This document shows positions 1-12,453 of a DNA stretch of 64,000 nucleotides, one piece after another. The translations under genes and the position numbers were made by a program. This DNA is from Hymenolepis diminuta. Its lineage: Eukaryota > Platyhelminthes > Cestoda > Cyclophyllidea > Hymenolepididae. A model generated the notes under the pieces. That model was given only the letters and a program-made list of their open reading frames with translations, was not told the DNA's origin and searched no databases. The stretch spans positions 1,722,398 to 1,786,397 of the forward strand of contig CAADRB010000014.1 in assembly GCA_900708905.1 (NCBI GenBank). The letters are read 5' to 3'. How positions within the stretch are numbered: the stretch's first letter is position 1; the number at the start of each line of letters is the position of its first letter.

Positions 1-719
1 AATCTTAGGTTCCAGAGTGAGTTAATAGTCGCTTTGTTTTTACCTTATTAATTGGTTGGTATTATCGAGTGGTTTCTCATGTCACATTGATAAATCAATC
101 TTTTCTTATGATACTGACTAAAATAATTTCGATACTGCAGTGTTGTCATTTTTGCTTGAGATAATCAATTCGTGAAGGCTGCCCCTAATTCGTCCTTCAT
201 CCTTATCATGACACGGGCGCACGTTAGAACACGAAGTAGTTGACTCGGCCCAAAAAGTAATACGTACACAATCCGAATCAAAGTTTAAATTGAGTTAGAC
301 TTTTTCAACTGGCTTTTTCCGAATTTTTTGCTCGAGTTCCTATCTTTATATTGGACTTATTTAATATTCACTCGTTTCAGGTACTTTTCGATGACAAGAA
401 AATTGTGATTTTTTGCCTTGCCGTGGGTGAAATACGAAAAAGGTCACACTGGTTATCAAATCCCTTTTGCCCCTTAAGCTGATGAAAAAAACGAAATCGT
501 GCTATTTTGCTTCATGATTATTCTTTTTTTGTCCGGGCTATCTTTCTCATTTGATACGTTTTATTTAATTAGCTCTGCATAATATCGATTTATCCTCCGA
601 GGCATATCTGTAATTTATTATCTTATTAGCTGCGAGGTTTTTCACATAATTGTGCATGACTAATTTAATCGATTTTATTGATTACTTTACTGCAACACTT
701 GGGCCGTAGCATATCCATT
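1..719. other. 5' flank of the TSP1/PAN gene, no gene seen
   Basis: AT-rich sequence without a coding frame I can support. It presumably holds the promoter and 5' UTR of the gene whose ATG is at 720, but I see no decisive TATA box. Confidence 0.4.
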
Positions 720-3348
720 ATGAGTATGCGAATTGAGGTGATAGTGCTTATCGTGTTGCCTTTCGTTTCAAGCTACTTTAAATATGAGGAAATTTGGAAT
801 TCTTCTTTTGTTGAGGCAATTCCTTGTGAAGCCATCCCAGTAGTTGGTGAATGGTGTGAGTGGCAGGAATGGGGCCCCTGTGAATATACAACTTGCACTC
901 GAAAAAGACGACGTGCATGTGCTTGTCCCAAACCCGAAAATTTCAGCGCAGGCGCCTGTCCTACCGTACTTCCACAAGATGATATCCGAGTTGAGAATGT
1001 AATTTTTGGCTTTTGTAATGCTTATTTAGGTAGTCTATTACAACTCACACTCGGTTTGTTAGACGTACCTCGATAGGTGTTTGCACGATTCCTTTCTTTC
1101 ATGGTAATCGGTACTATGGTGATTGCAGTCAAATGTAAGTGCACACTTAGACTTTTAACTAATTCGATTCAATAAGCGAAGGAGAAGAAAAATGTGCAGT
1201 TGGAGCTGATGGAACTTTGGTCGCTTGTTTGCCTCAAAAAGACAGTATGGAAGAAAGAGACATTGGGGCTTGTGACGGCTGGAAAATAGCTCAAGGCTGG
1301 GCCCAAGTAAGTCATCGCTTTTTGCACAGTGTCTACTACTTCTATATGATAAGTAAAAAATAATAGATTCGGCTAATTTTTCTTTAATGATAGTATGCGC
1401 CTTGCATTATTAATTTTAAATATTCCAGGAGATTGTTTCAATGTAAAGTACGTCTTAGATCAATCCATAAATAGATGAGTAAATAAAAATTCGCAATTAC
1501 TTTAAAGGAAGATGTTTTTCACAATCATATTGAAAGAAAATCGTGGTGCCTTTGCAATTGAAAACTTACATCTTGACATACCCTTTATTGGTTAGTGTTA
1601 ATTAGTTTTGCTAATTCTTTCATGTTCCTCGTTAAGATAATGAATATCGTACCTCTTATTTTGGCATAGGTGTCTTAACAATACTTTTGTGTAAAATCCA
1701 TGTTGTTTGTGATTTAGCCAGCACTGTCATGTTATTTGCGCCCATTTGATACCATTAGCCACCAACTTACTCTCAAATGAAGTGAATAGACCTCCTCTCA
1801 AAACTATACTTGAAGGTTATTATTATCATGATACGAACTGAAATAGTCCTTGCTTCATCGGTGTTCGCTAAACCTCTGATCAACGGGATTCTTCCTACCT
1901 ATCTATATCCGGATGAAAAAGGTATTGTGACACGAAACCTTTCGAGTTTCGATACAATTCGGATTTCCTACAGTATTAAGCTGCTAACTGTAACCATGAG
2001 TTAGCCAAATGCCCATCCCAGAGTCACTAAATTATAAGTCAGATAGGAATTGAAGGTAGTGTCTGAATACATCTTACAGGTGATTACGTACATTGGACAT
2101 TACCTTAGAGGGTCAGTTTGCTAACTTTTTAAAAGTGTAGGTACACGTCTAGGATATACCCTGAGTCCTACATTTAAGGCGGTATAAGAAGCTGCAAGGA
2201 AAAAGTATAATCAATTCGTGATGCCATTGCAAATATAAGCTTTAGGAACGTAGATTTAACCTTGATCCTTTTATTAAAAAAATATTTCTACTTATATACT
2301 GATTTAGGTTATGAGATTGATTGATAACCTAGTTAGTTATTTTTACTAAAGTGAAGAAATCGTACTCAGATAATGGCTGGGAAATCCATTAATCAATAAG
2401 TTATTGGAGGAGAAATATATAAATATATATATTCATCAAGTTGATTTCCATTTGAGATGGCGTTTCTCAAACACTTATCTTGATTTAGGAAGTGGTGTCA
2501 TGGGGTCTTCCCCGAATAGAAGTCCGAGTTCTGCCAGCTCCTTTATTAGTCGGACTAAACCATTGTGGTTGGCCACTCTGATCACTGATTGTACGCCGAT
2601 GGTCGAACCTATGACTTCTGATTTTGTTGACGAGCATGTTAACCACTGCATCACCAGCGCACACGCATTTTGCAGTGTTTCTTATTCTTAACTCATGTAT
2701 AATTTGGCAGCAAAACCGTAATATTATAAGATCATTATTCATTGTTGAGACTTACGTAAGACTAATCTAATTATGTCGTGTTGTTAAAGAATCAGTGTAA
2801 TTAATGCTGGAATAAGTAACCCTAAATTATATTACTTTCTCATCAGACCAAAGTACCGGAAAAGTACGTAACCGTGATAGGAGTCTTATCTGATCTTGGA
2901 AAACAGTGCTACAATCCCAAACTCTATTCACATGGTGCCGGTTCCCTTAAACAATGCGTTGAAAAGTACTATTTCTCCAAATCTGGTCAGCGAAATACCT
3001 ATTCAAAGTCAGCAACGCTACTTATATAACATCAGTAGATGCACTAACTTAATTTTTGCTACTTTCTGCAGTTTGAACAATTTAGCCTTCAGTTTGGAGA
3101 ACTGTAAGTTCACATGCGCCATTAATCCCGAATGCGAGGCTATTGAATTCTCCGAGGGTTATTTCTGCAAACTCTTCTCGAAATTCAATAGTGATGATCT
3201 GAAACGCGAAATTGGGACGGTTCTACTCACAAAACCCTCTAATTGTATATTCCATCTCAATAAGAAACAGCGAGCCAACTATCCTTTTCGGGACGCAGTC
3301 AAGGATATAAATTCAATTTATAATAAAGCACAATTGGTTGGATTGTGA
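720..3348 (+). CDS. Secreted TSP1-domain / PAN-like protein, four exons
   Basis: Proposed exons are 720-1029, 1182-1306, 2847-3007 and 3072-3348, totalling 873 nt (290 residues). All junctions are GT-AG and in phase: GTAGTC donor at 1030, GTAAGT at 1307, acceptor TTTCTCATCAG before 2847, and a 64-base intron 3008-3071 with a CTAAC branch-like site. ATG 720 (or 726) opens a hydrophobic signal-peptide-like stretch. Residues about 42-80 form a thrombospondin type-1 repeat with the spaced Trp pattern (GEWCEWQEWGPC), the T-C-T-R-K-R-R-R strand and paired Cys. Exon 4 carries a PAN/apple-like Cys pattern (LENCKFTC, INPECEAIEF, FCKLF). No membrane anchor is visible. TSP1 and PAN domains mediate extracellular protein or glycan binding, so a secreted adhesive protein is inferred. 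Weakest points are the exon 1 donor and the exon 2 acceptor; the 1.5-kb intron 2 could hide another exon. Confidence 0.68.
2475..2692 (-). pseudogene. Possible coding relic inside the large TSP1-gene intron
   Basis: On the minus strand a frame ending at 2475 reads like protein. It contains a QNACALVMQWL-like stretch, then EVIGSTIGVQSVIRVANHNG and a Leu/Glu-rich helix (LVRLIKELAELGLLFGED). There is no start codon, and the neighbouring frame also stays open upstream. The helical Leu/Asn pattern recalls armadillo-type repeats, but this is only an impression. It could be an isolated exon of an opposite-strand gene, a pseudogene, or chance. Confidence 0.25.
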
Positions 3349-5833
3349 TATAATGTTTCATTACACAGTTTACGAAATTATTTTTAATGATTATCTTCCA
3401 ATTTAAAAATTACCACGTATTACTCCAGCCAGACGAACGAAATCTGAACTTTGAGTTAATTAAAAGAAAAGAGAGTAAAATTTGGGATGATTTGCTGCTC
3501 ATTAATAGTTACAACCACATTTTATTTTCATTTTCCATTATTTATTTAGGTTCTTCAAAGTAGAATACCTTCACAAAATTCCTGAAAGATAGATAAACAT
3601 CGATTTTAATATCAGAACTGTAAACCATATGACAACTTAACTGGTAAAAGGATATTAATCCATGTCTTATTGATGATATTTCTCATCTGATTTGATGAAA
3701 CAAAGCATGGCTTAGCTAATCCGTGAATGACAGGTCTACTTATCTATATATGACTTATCAAAGTTGGTGGCAGCACGGTAGCAGGCGTAGACAGGGGTTA
3801 GCATTAATATGATAGAAATTATCTCCTTGTTTTTAAAAATTTATTAACAATCATATATATGCTCTGTAAGATTCATTTTTATAAATCAGTTCCATTATCA
3901 ATAATAAATTCCGTCTTAATTACTTTCGAGACTGAACTGATCACTAGATACTATTCTAAAGGTAATGAGCGATGTTGTGATCAACCCACTTTTCATCACT
4001 AAAATTTGACAGTATCTAATTACTCTCATGATCAAATAAATGGAATTCCAACAAGAAGTTTGAATAAAGCGGTTTGAATAAATTGTAATTGTATGTTGTG
4101 GAAAGTTACGACCTTCTTTATGACTCTTAAGATCATATGCACTAACAAACAGTGTGTATCATGAATATTATGCATGAGAATGACACGGTCTTGACGTGTG
4201 AAAAATTTGTTAAGTGATTTCTTCTTGGAAATCGGGCAATCAGGCATCTTTGGTATGCAAGCCCTCAATAAATGGCCATATGAAAAAATTCCTTTGAGAC
4301 GCTGTGACATGACTTCACTCCGTAATTAAGCGCATCTTGTTTGTCTATCTGTACAGTTGTAATCGATCCAGCCAAGACGTGTGTTCCACGAGGTCACCTG
4401 GGTCGTACGTTAATATTTGCCACCACATTGCAATATGAGCAAAGAAACTCGAGAGAAGTTGCAAAATTATTCCTGACTAAGATAGATTAGATGAAATAAA
4501 GAGAAATCTGTTGTGATAGAAGTATCTCATGGCCAACAAAGTGAATTCGACTCTCTCGAATCTAATCCACCACAGAATCGTGCTGTAAAAGTGAAATACC
4601 ATGTTGAATGCAGGTATTCGAATATACGGAAGCAACGCTCCTATATTATAGATAATACCATTTTACACTTGCTTTATCATGAAACGTTTGTGTGAGCATA
4701 TGTCTAATTTGTGGGGTACACAAGATGACGGAGGTAAGCTCATTTAGCTGCATCTCAATTAGAGTTTCGGTAAAATAGGGGGAGATTTGATATTCTGTCA
4801 TTCTGTCACTTGATTTAATAATAAGTTTGTGTCTTGTCTTGAATCTAGGGCATGGAGTTTTTTATCATCCTACTCGAGCACTTCCCGGGCTTTTGACTTT
4901 GAGGTAAAATGGCATTGGTAATCTAATGGCATAGGGTGATCAGGTCTTCACTTATCCCATGCATTACGGTTAGTAGCTTAATACTGGAGACAACCTAGAA
5001 GCAGTAGTCTCGAAAATGGTCAAGGTTACTAAAACTTTTAATAGTTAATCCTGATTCAAACATTTGTTTTGATTTCAAGAGTGCAGAATTTGATGAGTCC
5101 TTCATCCCTTTAAACAGCGATTATTAAGTTGTTATTGTTATTATTGCAATGGAAATAGCGTGTACAGGCTTTCATTATGGAATAGCGTTCGAATGTGAGA
5201 AAAAGCGAATCGGTATAGCTGGGAGTAAAACGGGGCTTAAAATAAGGGCATAGATTGGAGTATTAGGATTGGACACATTCTCTTGATAAGAAAAATTCAA
5301 TCTGCCACTTCCGATTATTCTCCAGAGGTAAATTATTATGATTCGATACCCGAGTTTATGATCGATTTCGGTTCCGTGATATTCAGGGCTTGCTAACAGA
5401 CTGATTTAATCGAATGGTTAGTCATGGCACTTTGATTCATTTATACCTTCTTATGATCATAAGCGGGTAGTTGACTCATTTTTAATTTAATAAATTGTAC
5501 CTTACTTTGACTTTTCCGTTACATACTGGGTCAGAGTCAGTCGTAGCTGTGGCACTGTAGTGTAAAATCGTACTACATACTGTCTTTAGTACTGCTTTTA
5601 GAAACCCGACCAAGCCGGACTTAAAGATGTCCCTTGCAAAACTGCTGATCTTCCTAAAGGCTAACAGGATACAACAAACTTCTCCAATTCAGGGGGGGTT
5701 TAGTGGAATACAAAGAACGAGAGGAAAAAAAACGGGAAGAGGAATAGATACAGCCAGAATTAGAAATAGGGGAAGAGTAGAAACAAAGTTATGATAAGTC
5801 CTTCAGAGTGCGAATTTGTATTGTGCTGTGCAG
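3349..5833. other. Intergenic, no gene recognised
   Basis: AT-rich with only short open frames that lack coding features. The stretch around 4960-5000 resembles sequence near 58366-58385 (see the repeat entries). A purine-rich run lies at about 5700-5780. Confidence 0.5.
4955..5040 (+). repeat. Dispersed repeat R3, copy 1
   Basis: The segment CGGTTAGTAGCTTAATACTG and its flanks recur at about 58366-58440 with CGGTTAGTAGCTTAATACCG. Similarity fades outside this core, so it is an old or short repeat of unknown class. Confidence 0.4.
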
Positions 5834-6060
5834 CTGATGCTACACAAATAAGCCTCTTAGAAGTTCAAATAGTCTCTAGCAGGGCTCTCTGGTATAAATT
5901 TGTCCCCATGATTGGCTGGGCTATGTCCAAAGTAGCGAGAATAAAGGTTTTGCGTGGTTGCGGTTTGAGTTCAAACTATCAATATGTTAATCATTAAATA
6001 TGATCAGCCCCGTGCTGTAGGAATATTGACCGCTGATTGATTTGGAAAACCTCGGCACGC
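5834..6060 (+). repeat. Dispersed repeat R2, copy 1
   Basis: Shares ordered blocks with 50674-51000 in the same orientation: GATGCTACACAAATAAGCCT, then TAGCAGgGcT, TATAAATTTG, TTgGCTGGGCT, GTAGcGAGAA and GCTGtAGGaATatTGA..GCTGATTG. Mismatches and small indels separate the copies. It is probably an old transposon-derived repeat; the open frame across it has no protein signature. Confidence 0.6.
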
Positions 6061-7190
6061 ACGTCCGCACTTTCTAGAATGATCTAGCGCACGCAGGATT
6101 CCCTTGATCAGTCTCGGTACCGTTGTGGACTCCATAGTTGTAAGTGGTCTGAGTAAAATAGAATTTTATTAGAGAAAAGGTGTACAATATTATGGGATAC
6201 AAGTAAATAGCGGAGGTGAGAAGAGAGAGTCCAAGTATACCTGAAGTTTCACGCAGCTTATTACTGGTCTCCTCGATAGTATCGGTAGTATCATAGCGGA
6301 AATACTATCTTAATGAAAGGAAATAGATTAGTTTGAATATTTTCGTTTGAGAAGATAGCATTCATACCATTTATTTCTGCTATATTATCCTTGTTTATAT
6401 ATTCGTGACCCATTCGTATATTTCAATTTCATAAGTAAAGTTTGTTTTGTGCCTGACTTTGCGTCTCTCCCCTTATTCTTCTATCCTATTTGGGACTGGG
6501 ATATCGGGGTTGTAAATCATAAAATGTGGAGAATCGATGCAGAAAAAGAACTGGAAATTTGACTAACATGGAAATTGAAAACTCAGATAGGAAAGGAAGT
6601 TTAGCGAATAAGTGAGTTTCACTTAAAACATGAAGTAGGTCGAGATTTTGTTAAATGGTTTGGAAAATGTGAGGATGTTTTCCGATATAATCTCGCTCAT
6701 ATCCCAGATGGAGAAAGGGAACTGTGAAAAGCGAAAAGCTAGACGGTTTTAACCGTCCAAAGGACAATTTCAGATCTCTTGGATTCGGCGAAATTGTCCT
6801 TAAAACTTCAAAAGTGCATTAAGTGTCTTACTCTCTTTAAAAAGCATGATGAAGTCTTGGCCTAGGCCTGTCGTTTGAGTATTTTTCTGCCGTTCCGAAT
6901 GGGCATTTCAAATGTGTGTTATTTTTGTGTGGTCTTCGAGAATTTTGTCAAACTGATGTCGATTGTCGAATCCTTAGAATGACTAAAGAACGTGATAAAA
7001 TCACATTAGTGGAGCTTGGTAATGTGTGACAGTGATATATCTGAAGAGAAACCTGGTTAACAATTATTTGAACTGAATTAAAAATTTCTAGTGAAACTGA
7101 ATCCAGGATTGTTTCTTCTCTCCGTAATCTCCTATCTGAATGCTGGCTATGCAATGGATTTTTTCTTGATTTTGTCCTTACTAGCTTCAC
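6061..7190. other. Intergenic, no gene recognised
   Basis: No supported gene. The last part abuts the Gypsy relic and may contain further degraded element sequence. An inverted pair of short motifs around 6740-6800 (ACGGTTTTAACCGTCC; AATTTC/GAAATT) could form small hairpins but has no assigned role. Confidence 0.4.
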
Positions 7191-7630
7191 ATTTGCGATT
7201 TATGTGACAAATGAGGACATAAGGAAAAAAGGTACCGTACTAAAACTGAATTCAGAAAGGAAACATGATCCAGATGATCAAACCAGCGATTCTTTGAAAC
7301 CACTGAGTGAGGACATTGATGCGAATCGACGAAAATACGGCATTGTGCAACTAAATGATCAAAAGGCCAAACTGCAGCTGGATGCAGCCTCTGAAATTAC
7401 TCTGACACGAAAAAATATAGGTAGATTAAGGCAGACCAGCACTGATCCTCACAAAGTTGGTTCCACACAATGCTTCCAGTGGAATCCTAAACTTTGAAGG
7501 TGAAATGAAATGTCATGTCTGTTATGTTCATCAGCGAATCAGAGATAGATGCTTTGTGACTAACCAGCCCGAATTGAGTCAAATTGGTCTTGACTGGTTG
7601 AATGGACTGAATTTATAACCCAAACTGTAC
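7190..7630 (+). mobile_element. Ty3/Gypsy pol relic, aspartic protease segment
   Basis: The frame 7204-7497 contains GIVQLNDQKAKLQLDAASEI, which matches the retroviral-type aspartic protease start of Gypsy elements, with the usual D-T-A/S-S core altered to D-A-A-S. After the stop at about 7497 another frame (7490-7620) continues with FEGEMKCHV and ELSQIGLDWLNGLNL, the typical end of this protease. The frame break and stop show it is dead. No flanking LTR was identified. The RT and integrase expected downstream are absent or unrecognisable. Confidence 0.7.
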
Positions 7631-8029
7631 AATGAAAGGCATTGAACAAGTCGAATCAGGAGAACTCGAAGAAATCCTGAACTGAATCTGCTGTAGGTAG
7701 AAATGAAACTAGAATTGATATCAAACGGTGCTTAAAGAACTGAGAATAAAATTACTTTTTCGAAAGCAATAATAAATAAAGTTTGATATTTAAAGCGTCC
7801 GGTGCATCCGAAAACTGAAATCTAACCAAGAAGAGGGGGGGGGGGAGAGAGAGAAGCAACGGCAAAATTGCTAAAAGGCGTTTTCCTGTACTCCCGGACT
7901 ACTGCAAATGGATTGCTTGGCGAAAAATCAACTATGGGACGAAGAAGCAGGCAGAAACCAAATGAATCGTCTGAAGGTATCCCTGAATTAGGTGCAGCTT
8001 GCCAGGAAGGATAGTTTGAAGGATGAATC
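7631..8029. other. Intergenic with an 11-G homopolymer
   Basis: Possibly more degraded Gypsy sequence. Positions 7835-7845 are an uninterrupted G run followed by a GA repeat, a low-complexity purine tract. No gene recognised. Confidence 0.5.
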
Positions 8030-8335
8030 CCTCCGAATCTTCGAAATTTTTAATCACGTCATCACTAATTGCTGAGATTTAATTATCTCATCCTCATAGT
8101 GGTGTTTGAAATTGTTAACTTTACTGGGTCTCTGTGGATAAACATATCCCTCCTGTTTCTACAACCGTCCCGTTTAATTAAAAGTACACACGCACTTTCG
8201 CTTGTCAGACATATCCTCCTACGCTACCTTCTAATCCCCTTCCTTCCCCAATTCTCCCTTACCCTTTTGGAAGTCTCTATTGCGGTTCGTTCAATACATC
8301 TTGATCCAATCAACTCTTGATGTTCTATTTCATCA
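8030..8335 (+). repeat. Dispersed repeat R1, copy 1
   Basis: Shares ordered blocks with about 24050-24300 and about 46975-47420. The best core is TTCGTTCAATACATCTTGAT followed by CAATCAACTCTTGatgTTCT, then GTTGCTAGC-like sequence. An upstream block CGTCCCGTTTaATTaaAAGTACA is also shared. All three copies lie in the same orientation. The open frame over it is incidental. The class is unknown. Confidence 0.65.
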
Positions 8336-10094
8336 TTGCTGCTAGCCCTTATTCTAGCTGTAACAAGCTGAACTAAAAAAGACTTCATTTCTTAACAAGC
8401 TGATTGGTTCGTATCCATTTGCTTTTATTATTCCTTTTGTAATGATCGGAAATCCGAAATTATTACTGATTTAATCAAGCATTCTCTCGCAGCGACAACA
8501 TCCCAAACTGAAGTAAGCATATAATGACATTTCCATACCGATAGATGAAACCAAAAGATTGGTCATGGCCAGCCCCTAAATCTCTCAATAATTTCACAAC
8601 CAAGTTGTCCTAACTTGTGAAACTTTCCGATTATTTGTTCTTCCTGCTGGTTCCCATTATTCCCTTACGTCCTTAATTAACTCAATTACCTAGCTCTGTG
8701 TTTACCTAAGTGTACAGTGATCTGAATAGGTGCAAATTTCTGCTTTATTCTGCCCGCATGTTTATCCGTTTCAAATGAATTATTTTCATAATTAAAACTA
8801 GCTCCCCACGATGGAGACGTCTCTTCAAGGATATCCTACTCTCAGCTAGTTCTAGACCTAGACGCATCCTACGACACTATGAAAATGTAATATTTGGAGA
8901 TACATGTAAGATATATTACCTGAGATACACCTCGAGATGATATATGATGATACTATCTATAGGGTAAAAAATACAAGAAAATATACGCGAAACAGAAATG
9001 ATTATTTTCATTATCAATCCCCTCCTTACTTTTGGCTTGAACGCAAGCTGCAACCAGCCGAAGAGGACTGGTGGAAAGGATTTGATGAATACCTATAACT
9101 GCTGGAGGCATATCCTGATATAAACATGATGGAGCAACTGGAACAGTGATTCCTGCGTTTATACCTTGCTTCGAAATCGAAACACGTATACGAACTCGGA
9201 ATCTGCGTTAAAATAAACTTTGTAGGAAGTGTTTTTTGTGCTGGATTCAATCCGAGTGTCTGAAAACTATAATCAATGGAGATAGAATAAGTCCGCCAGT
9301 ATATCAAATGAGGCTAACAAAGAGTTTATTATGAAAAAAGGGACTTTAGGGGCTCCCTAATTCTCCAATTGATGAATTCTTTTCTGATAAACCTTTCACC
9401 TTTTGTAATAATTTTTTCTAGATAGCAACAAACTCTAATATGTCTTGCCAACTCAGGCCGATTTCTCACAGCGCAAGGGGGGTGACATTAACGTCAAGTC
9501 TTGAATCAAACAATCTGCTATCGTTCTAAACGAATTTTCCCACAGCTCAACGTCGAGTGTCGCTCTAACTAAAAGGCGTAACAAAACATCCACTCTATCG
9601 ATTCCAACTGACTTTCTAACGTTTTGGAACTCCCACTGTTACCATGCCTCAATCAATATTCCCTAATTCTTTGTTGCCAGACTTTCTCACTATATAAACA
9701 ATTACGTACATACATGCACTAGAGTTCGGTCTGCTAGCTATCCTTCTTACTTTCAATACACGCATGATTCACCTCAACTCTCGTTCTTTTGATTTAGTAA
9801 AGGTTATTGTATCTTGTAAGCCTAATTCAGCTAGGTCATAAAAGTAGTTTTACTTGGGACCAGTGCTACTTTGGGGTTGCTGGAAGTTTTAATTATGAAA
9901 TAAAGACACACAAAACATAACCATATTGGAACGACTCAACGACGGGTTTACACAGCAAGGGGACACATATTTGTCAGATGACAAAAAATTCCCCACGGAA
10001 AATAAAAACATCAAAGTAGACTTATTTATTAAGCATTAATGAAGCATTTTAAAACAACTACACTTCTGTATTCTCTCCTTCCTGGTCTTAGACA
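8336..10094. other. Intergenic, no gene recognised
   Basis: AT-rich sequence without coding signal. The block near 9790-9830 (CTTTTGATTTAGTAAAGGTTATTGTATCTTGTAAGCCT, in part) resembles about 24431-24475 downstream of R1 copy 2, so part of this stretch is probably a displaced end of the R1 repeat. Confidence 0.45.
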
Positions 10095-10300
10095 TTACCG
10101 CATACCACAGAAGGCAAACTTTAATTTACTCATAACATTTATATACGGTAAGAATCGGAAGTAAGCTAAGCCTGTTACCTCACCAGCCCAGTGTGGAAAT
10201 ACTTGCTTACACGCAGACCAAGATGAGCATACAGGGACCAACGAAAAGCATGAACCTGAAATACGTCTAACCTTTAATGTTTCTTGGTTCACCCCCAATT
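10095..10300 (+). repeat. Dispersed repeat R4, copy 1
   Basis: The blocks TAAGCTAAGCCTGTTACCTC, ACCTCACCAgCCcA and a Gln/Lys-neutral stretch ending CATGAACCTGAAATA match, in order, 32315-32415 (TTAAGCTAGTAACCTCACCA and AAGCTAAGACCTGAGAT). The copies are diverged. No protein signature was seen. Confidence 0.45.
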
Positions 10301-11061
10301 CTCTCTCTGTAACTTATCATTTTATCTCGCCTGTATTAAAATAGATTTTATGACAGATATTTATTTAGACCACCTTTTCTATAACCAAATACGAAAAACA
10401 CAACTTACATAGAGTTAGCGAATTGTAAGTATATCACGGTATGACAAAATCTAATCATAAGATGGGAAAAATGATGATTGTTTAACTCATTAAAATACTG
10501 AGTGCTAAGACTATATTCGTTCAAAATTTAAATAAGAATGTTACTTTTAATAAAGTTTATATTGAACCTAACTTAAGTACGTGAAATGACCGTGAAGAAT
10601 CATGACGATTCTATCACGATAGATGGGCTACACACTAATTAGTCAAAAGACGCAAAAATGTCGGAAAATCTCACATTCATTTTTGTGAATTGTTGCCATT
10701 AGACAAAAAACCGGAACACCTTGATGTTAAGATACTTCGAAAATCCATGCAATGCAAACTGCTACGGAAATTCGATGTAAATCAAGTTTTATTTCCTTGA
10801 ATATTTTTAGTCAACTCCGTGAAAGGGGAGCCCCAGTGGATGTACCTATTGCTAACAATAAATGCTGAAATTTTTTTAATGTTTCCGCTATAGAAAAAGG
10901 CAGAAATCCCAATCACAACTAACTGATTGGTTCTCTGGACCCAATTTCCCAAAATTAAAGACAACATAGTGGGCAGTAGCGGTGATAGGATCAGCTGGAA
11001 AAGATTTCATTAAGAGGAAGTTTCTAATCGAACTAACCTTCATTTATCTTAAAGTTGTAGT
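10301..11061. other. Intergenic upstream of the small orphan gene
   Basis: AT-rich, with nothing recognisable. A frame at about 10968-11060 stays open into the next gene in a different phase. It could be an upstream exon or UTR, which I cannot decide. Confidence 0.4.
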
Positions 11062-11377
11062 ATGGTGGAAGCAGCCATCGATTTTGCCAATACTTCTAAA
11101 ACCATCATAAATTGTGAAAACTTCACCCGACTGTATCTGTTGGCACACAACTTGGACGGGAAAATATTAATTGGACGACAGATCTCATACGAACGAGGTA
11201 AACTTTTGAAATATTCCCCCGAATATAAAATGCGATTTAAGTCATAAATGAAAATATATTTCAGTTTTGATAGCCTTAATTGAAATGAGGTTTGGTCAGT
11301 GGGAAATGCCAAGTGGATCTCTATATTCCGAGGATAGAGAGCCCTTAGTCAAAACGTCTTTCATCATATACGTGTAA
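11062..11377 (+). CDS. Small two-exon orphan gene
   Basis: Exon 1 is 11062-11197 (ATG start, donor GTAAAC, phase 1) and exon 2 is 11265-11377 (acceptor ATATATTTCAG). Joined, they encode about 82 residues in frame. Sequence on both sides of the 67-base intron looks coding: TRLYLLAHNLDGKILIGRQI before it and EMRFGQWEMPSGSLYSED after. I do not recognise the family. The stop TAA at 11375 sits inside a good GTAAGA donor at 11374. Splicing to the acceptor TTATTTTACAG ending at 11458 would instead extend the protein in frame by about 40 residues to a TGA near 11580. No signal peptide or membrane segment is seen. The gene may also have upstream exons. Confidence 0.45.
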
Positions 11378-12453
11378 GACATCTTCGTATTCTGCTGAAA
11401 AGCGTAAAGGCATCACTTTATTTTCTGAAAACATAATTCTAATTCTTATTTTACAGAGCGCTACATATAAATGCAATTAACCCAACCGAAACCTACTCCC
11501 CCTCCTTTCTTACTACTCTCAGAACCCACCCAGTTTGTAACTATAGGAAAATAAATGATTATAAATACATTCATCATTGATACCTACGGTAAAGCAAAAA
11601 ATTTCAATTTCCGCCCATGGAGAGTGTCTACGCAAAAGAAGTACTAGAAGCGATTTATGCAGTTTTTTGCGTTAGGTCGAGAATCAGAACCTCGCTACAA
11701 TCCAATCTCTGCAAATTCGTCAAATTATAAATATCTAAATCTCCTTTCATGACGTGTTATATTATTTGTTACTAGAATTGCATTAAAATACCGGGTGACA
11801 CTTTCATATTTCACAACCACCCACATTTCAGATAGGTATTAGAAATAGCCACTGGGCAAGAAAGTGTTAATTTGCGAAATTTCCGCGTCCCGCCGGTATC
11901 TTCTCATCTCACCTGTTTGCGAAGAGCTGATATCATCGGGCGCCCATGCAGGCTATTCCCACTTTCCTCTCGCCTTTTATTTATGACTAGTGCTCCTGTA
12001 AGAGTGGGATAGATTTTCTTATTAAGATTCCGCATTCAAATCGGTCGCATCAATTACCTTTACATCAGTATTAAGTTGTCTAAACTTATTCAGTCGACTT
12101 TCGTGATTTAGACCCAGGATTCAATTCAGATGGTTATTAAGCGACTTATTGAGTAAGAAGAGGTAATAACTAAGGACCTTAGGAGTTTCGCTCAACCATA
12201 ACCATTATGACTTGTTTCGAGCTTCACCTCTTGTTATCAATACATGCTACCTACCTTCTACAGAGGACTGAGAGCATTTGAGGAGATTTTCGAGACAAAT
12301 CATAATCCAATATTAATAAAAGATGAGCCACCTGATGGACGCAAACTACATTTAATGTTACATACATATTCATACTTTGAAAAAAAGGACACTGCATATG
12401 CAGGCTCGAATAAAATGGTAAACACTGATAAGAAAACGCAGACAAGATTGACC
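11378..12453. other. Convergent intergenic and PHF10 3' UTR
   Basis: Holds the presumed 3' ends of the orphan gene (+) and the PHF10-like gene (-). AATAAA near 11551 (+) and ATTAAA on the minus strand at 12351-12356, about 100 bases past the PHF10 stop, are candidate polyadenylation signals. Short open frames near 12244-12561 are antisense to or downstream of PHF10. Confidence 0.45.

Noticed and set aside
7831..7852. Poly-G/GA run (and ten G at 55042-55051) as G-quadruplex regulators
   Set aside because: Single homopolymer runs not near a supported promoter; most likely low-complexity sequence.
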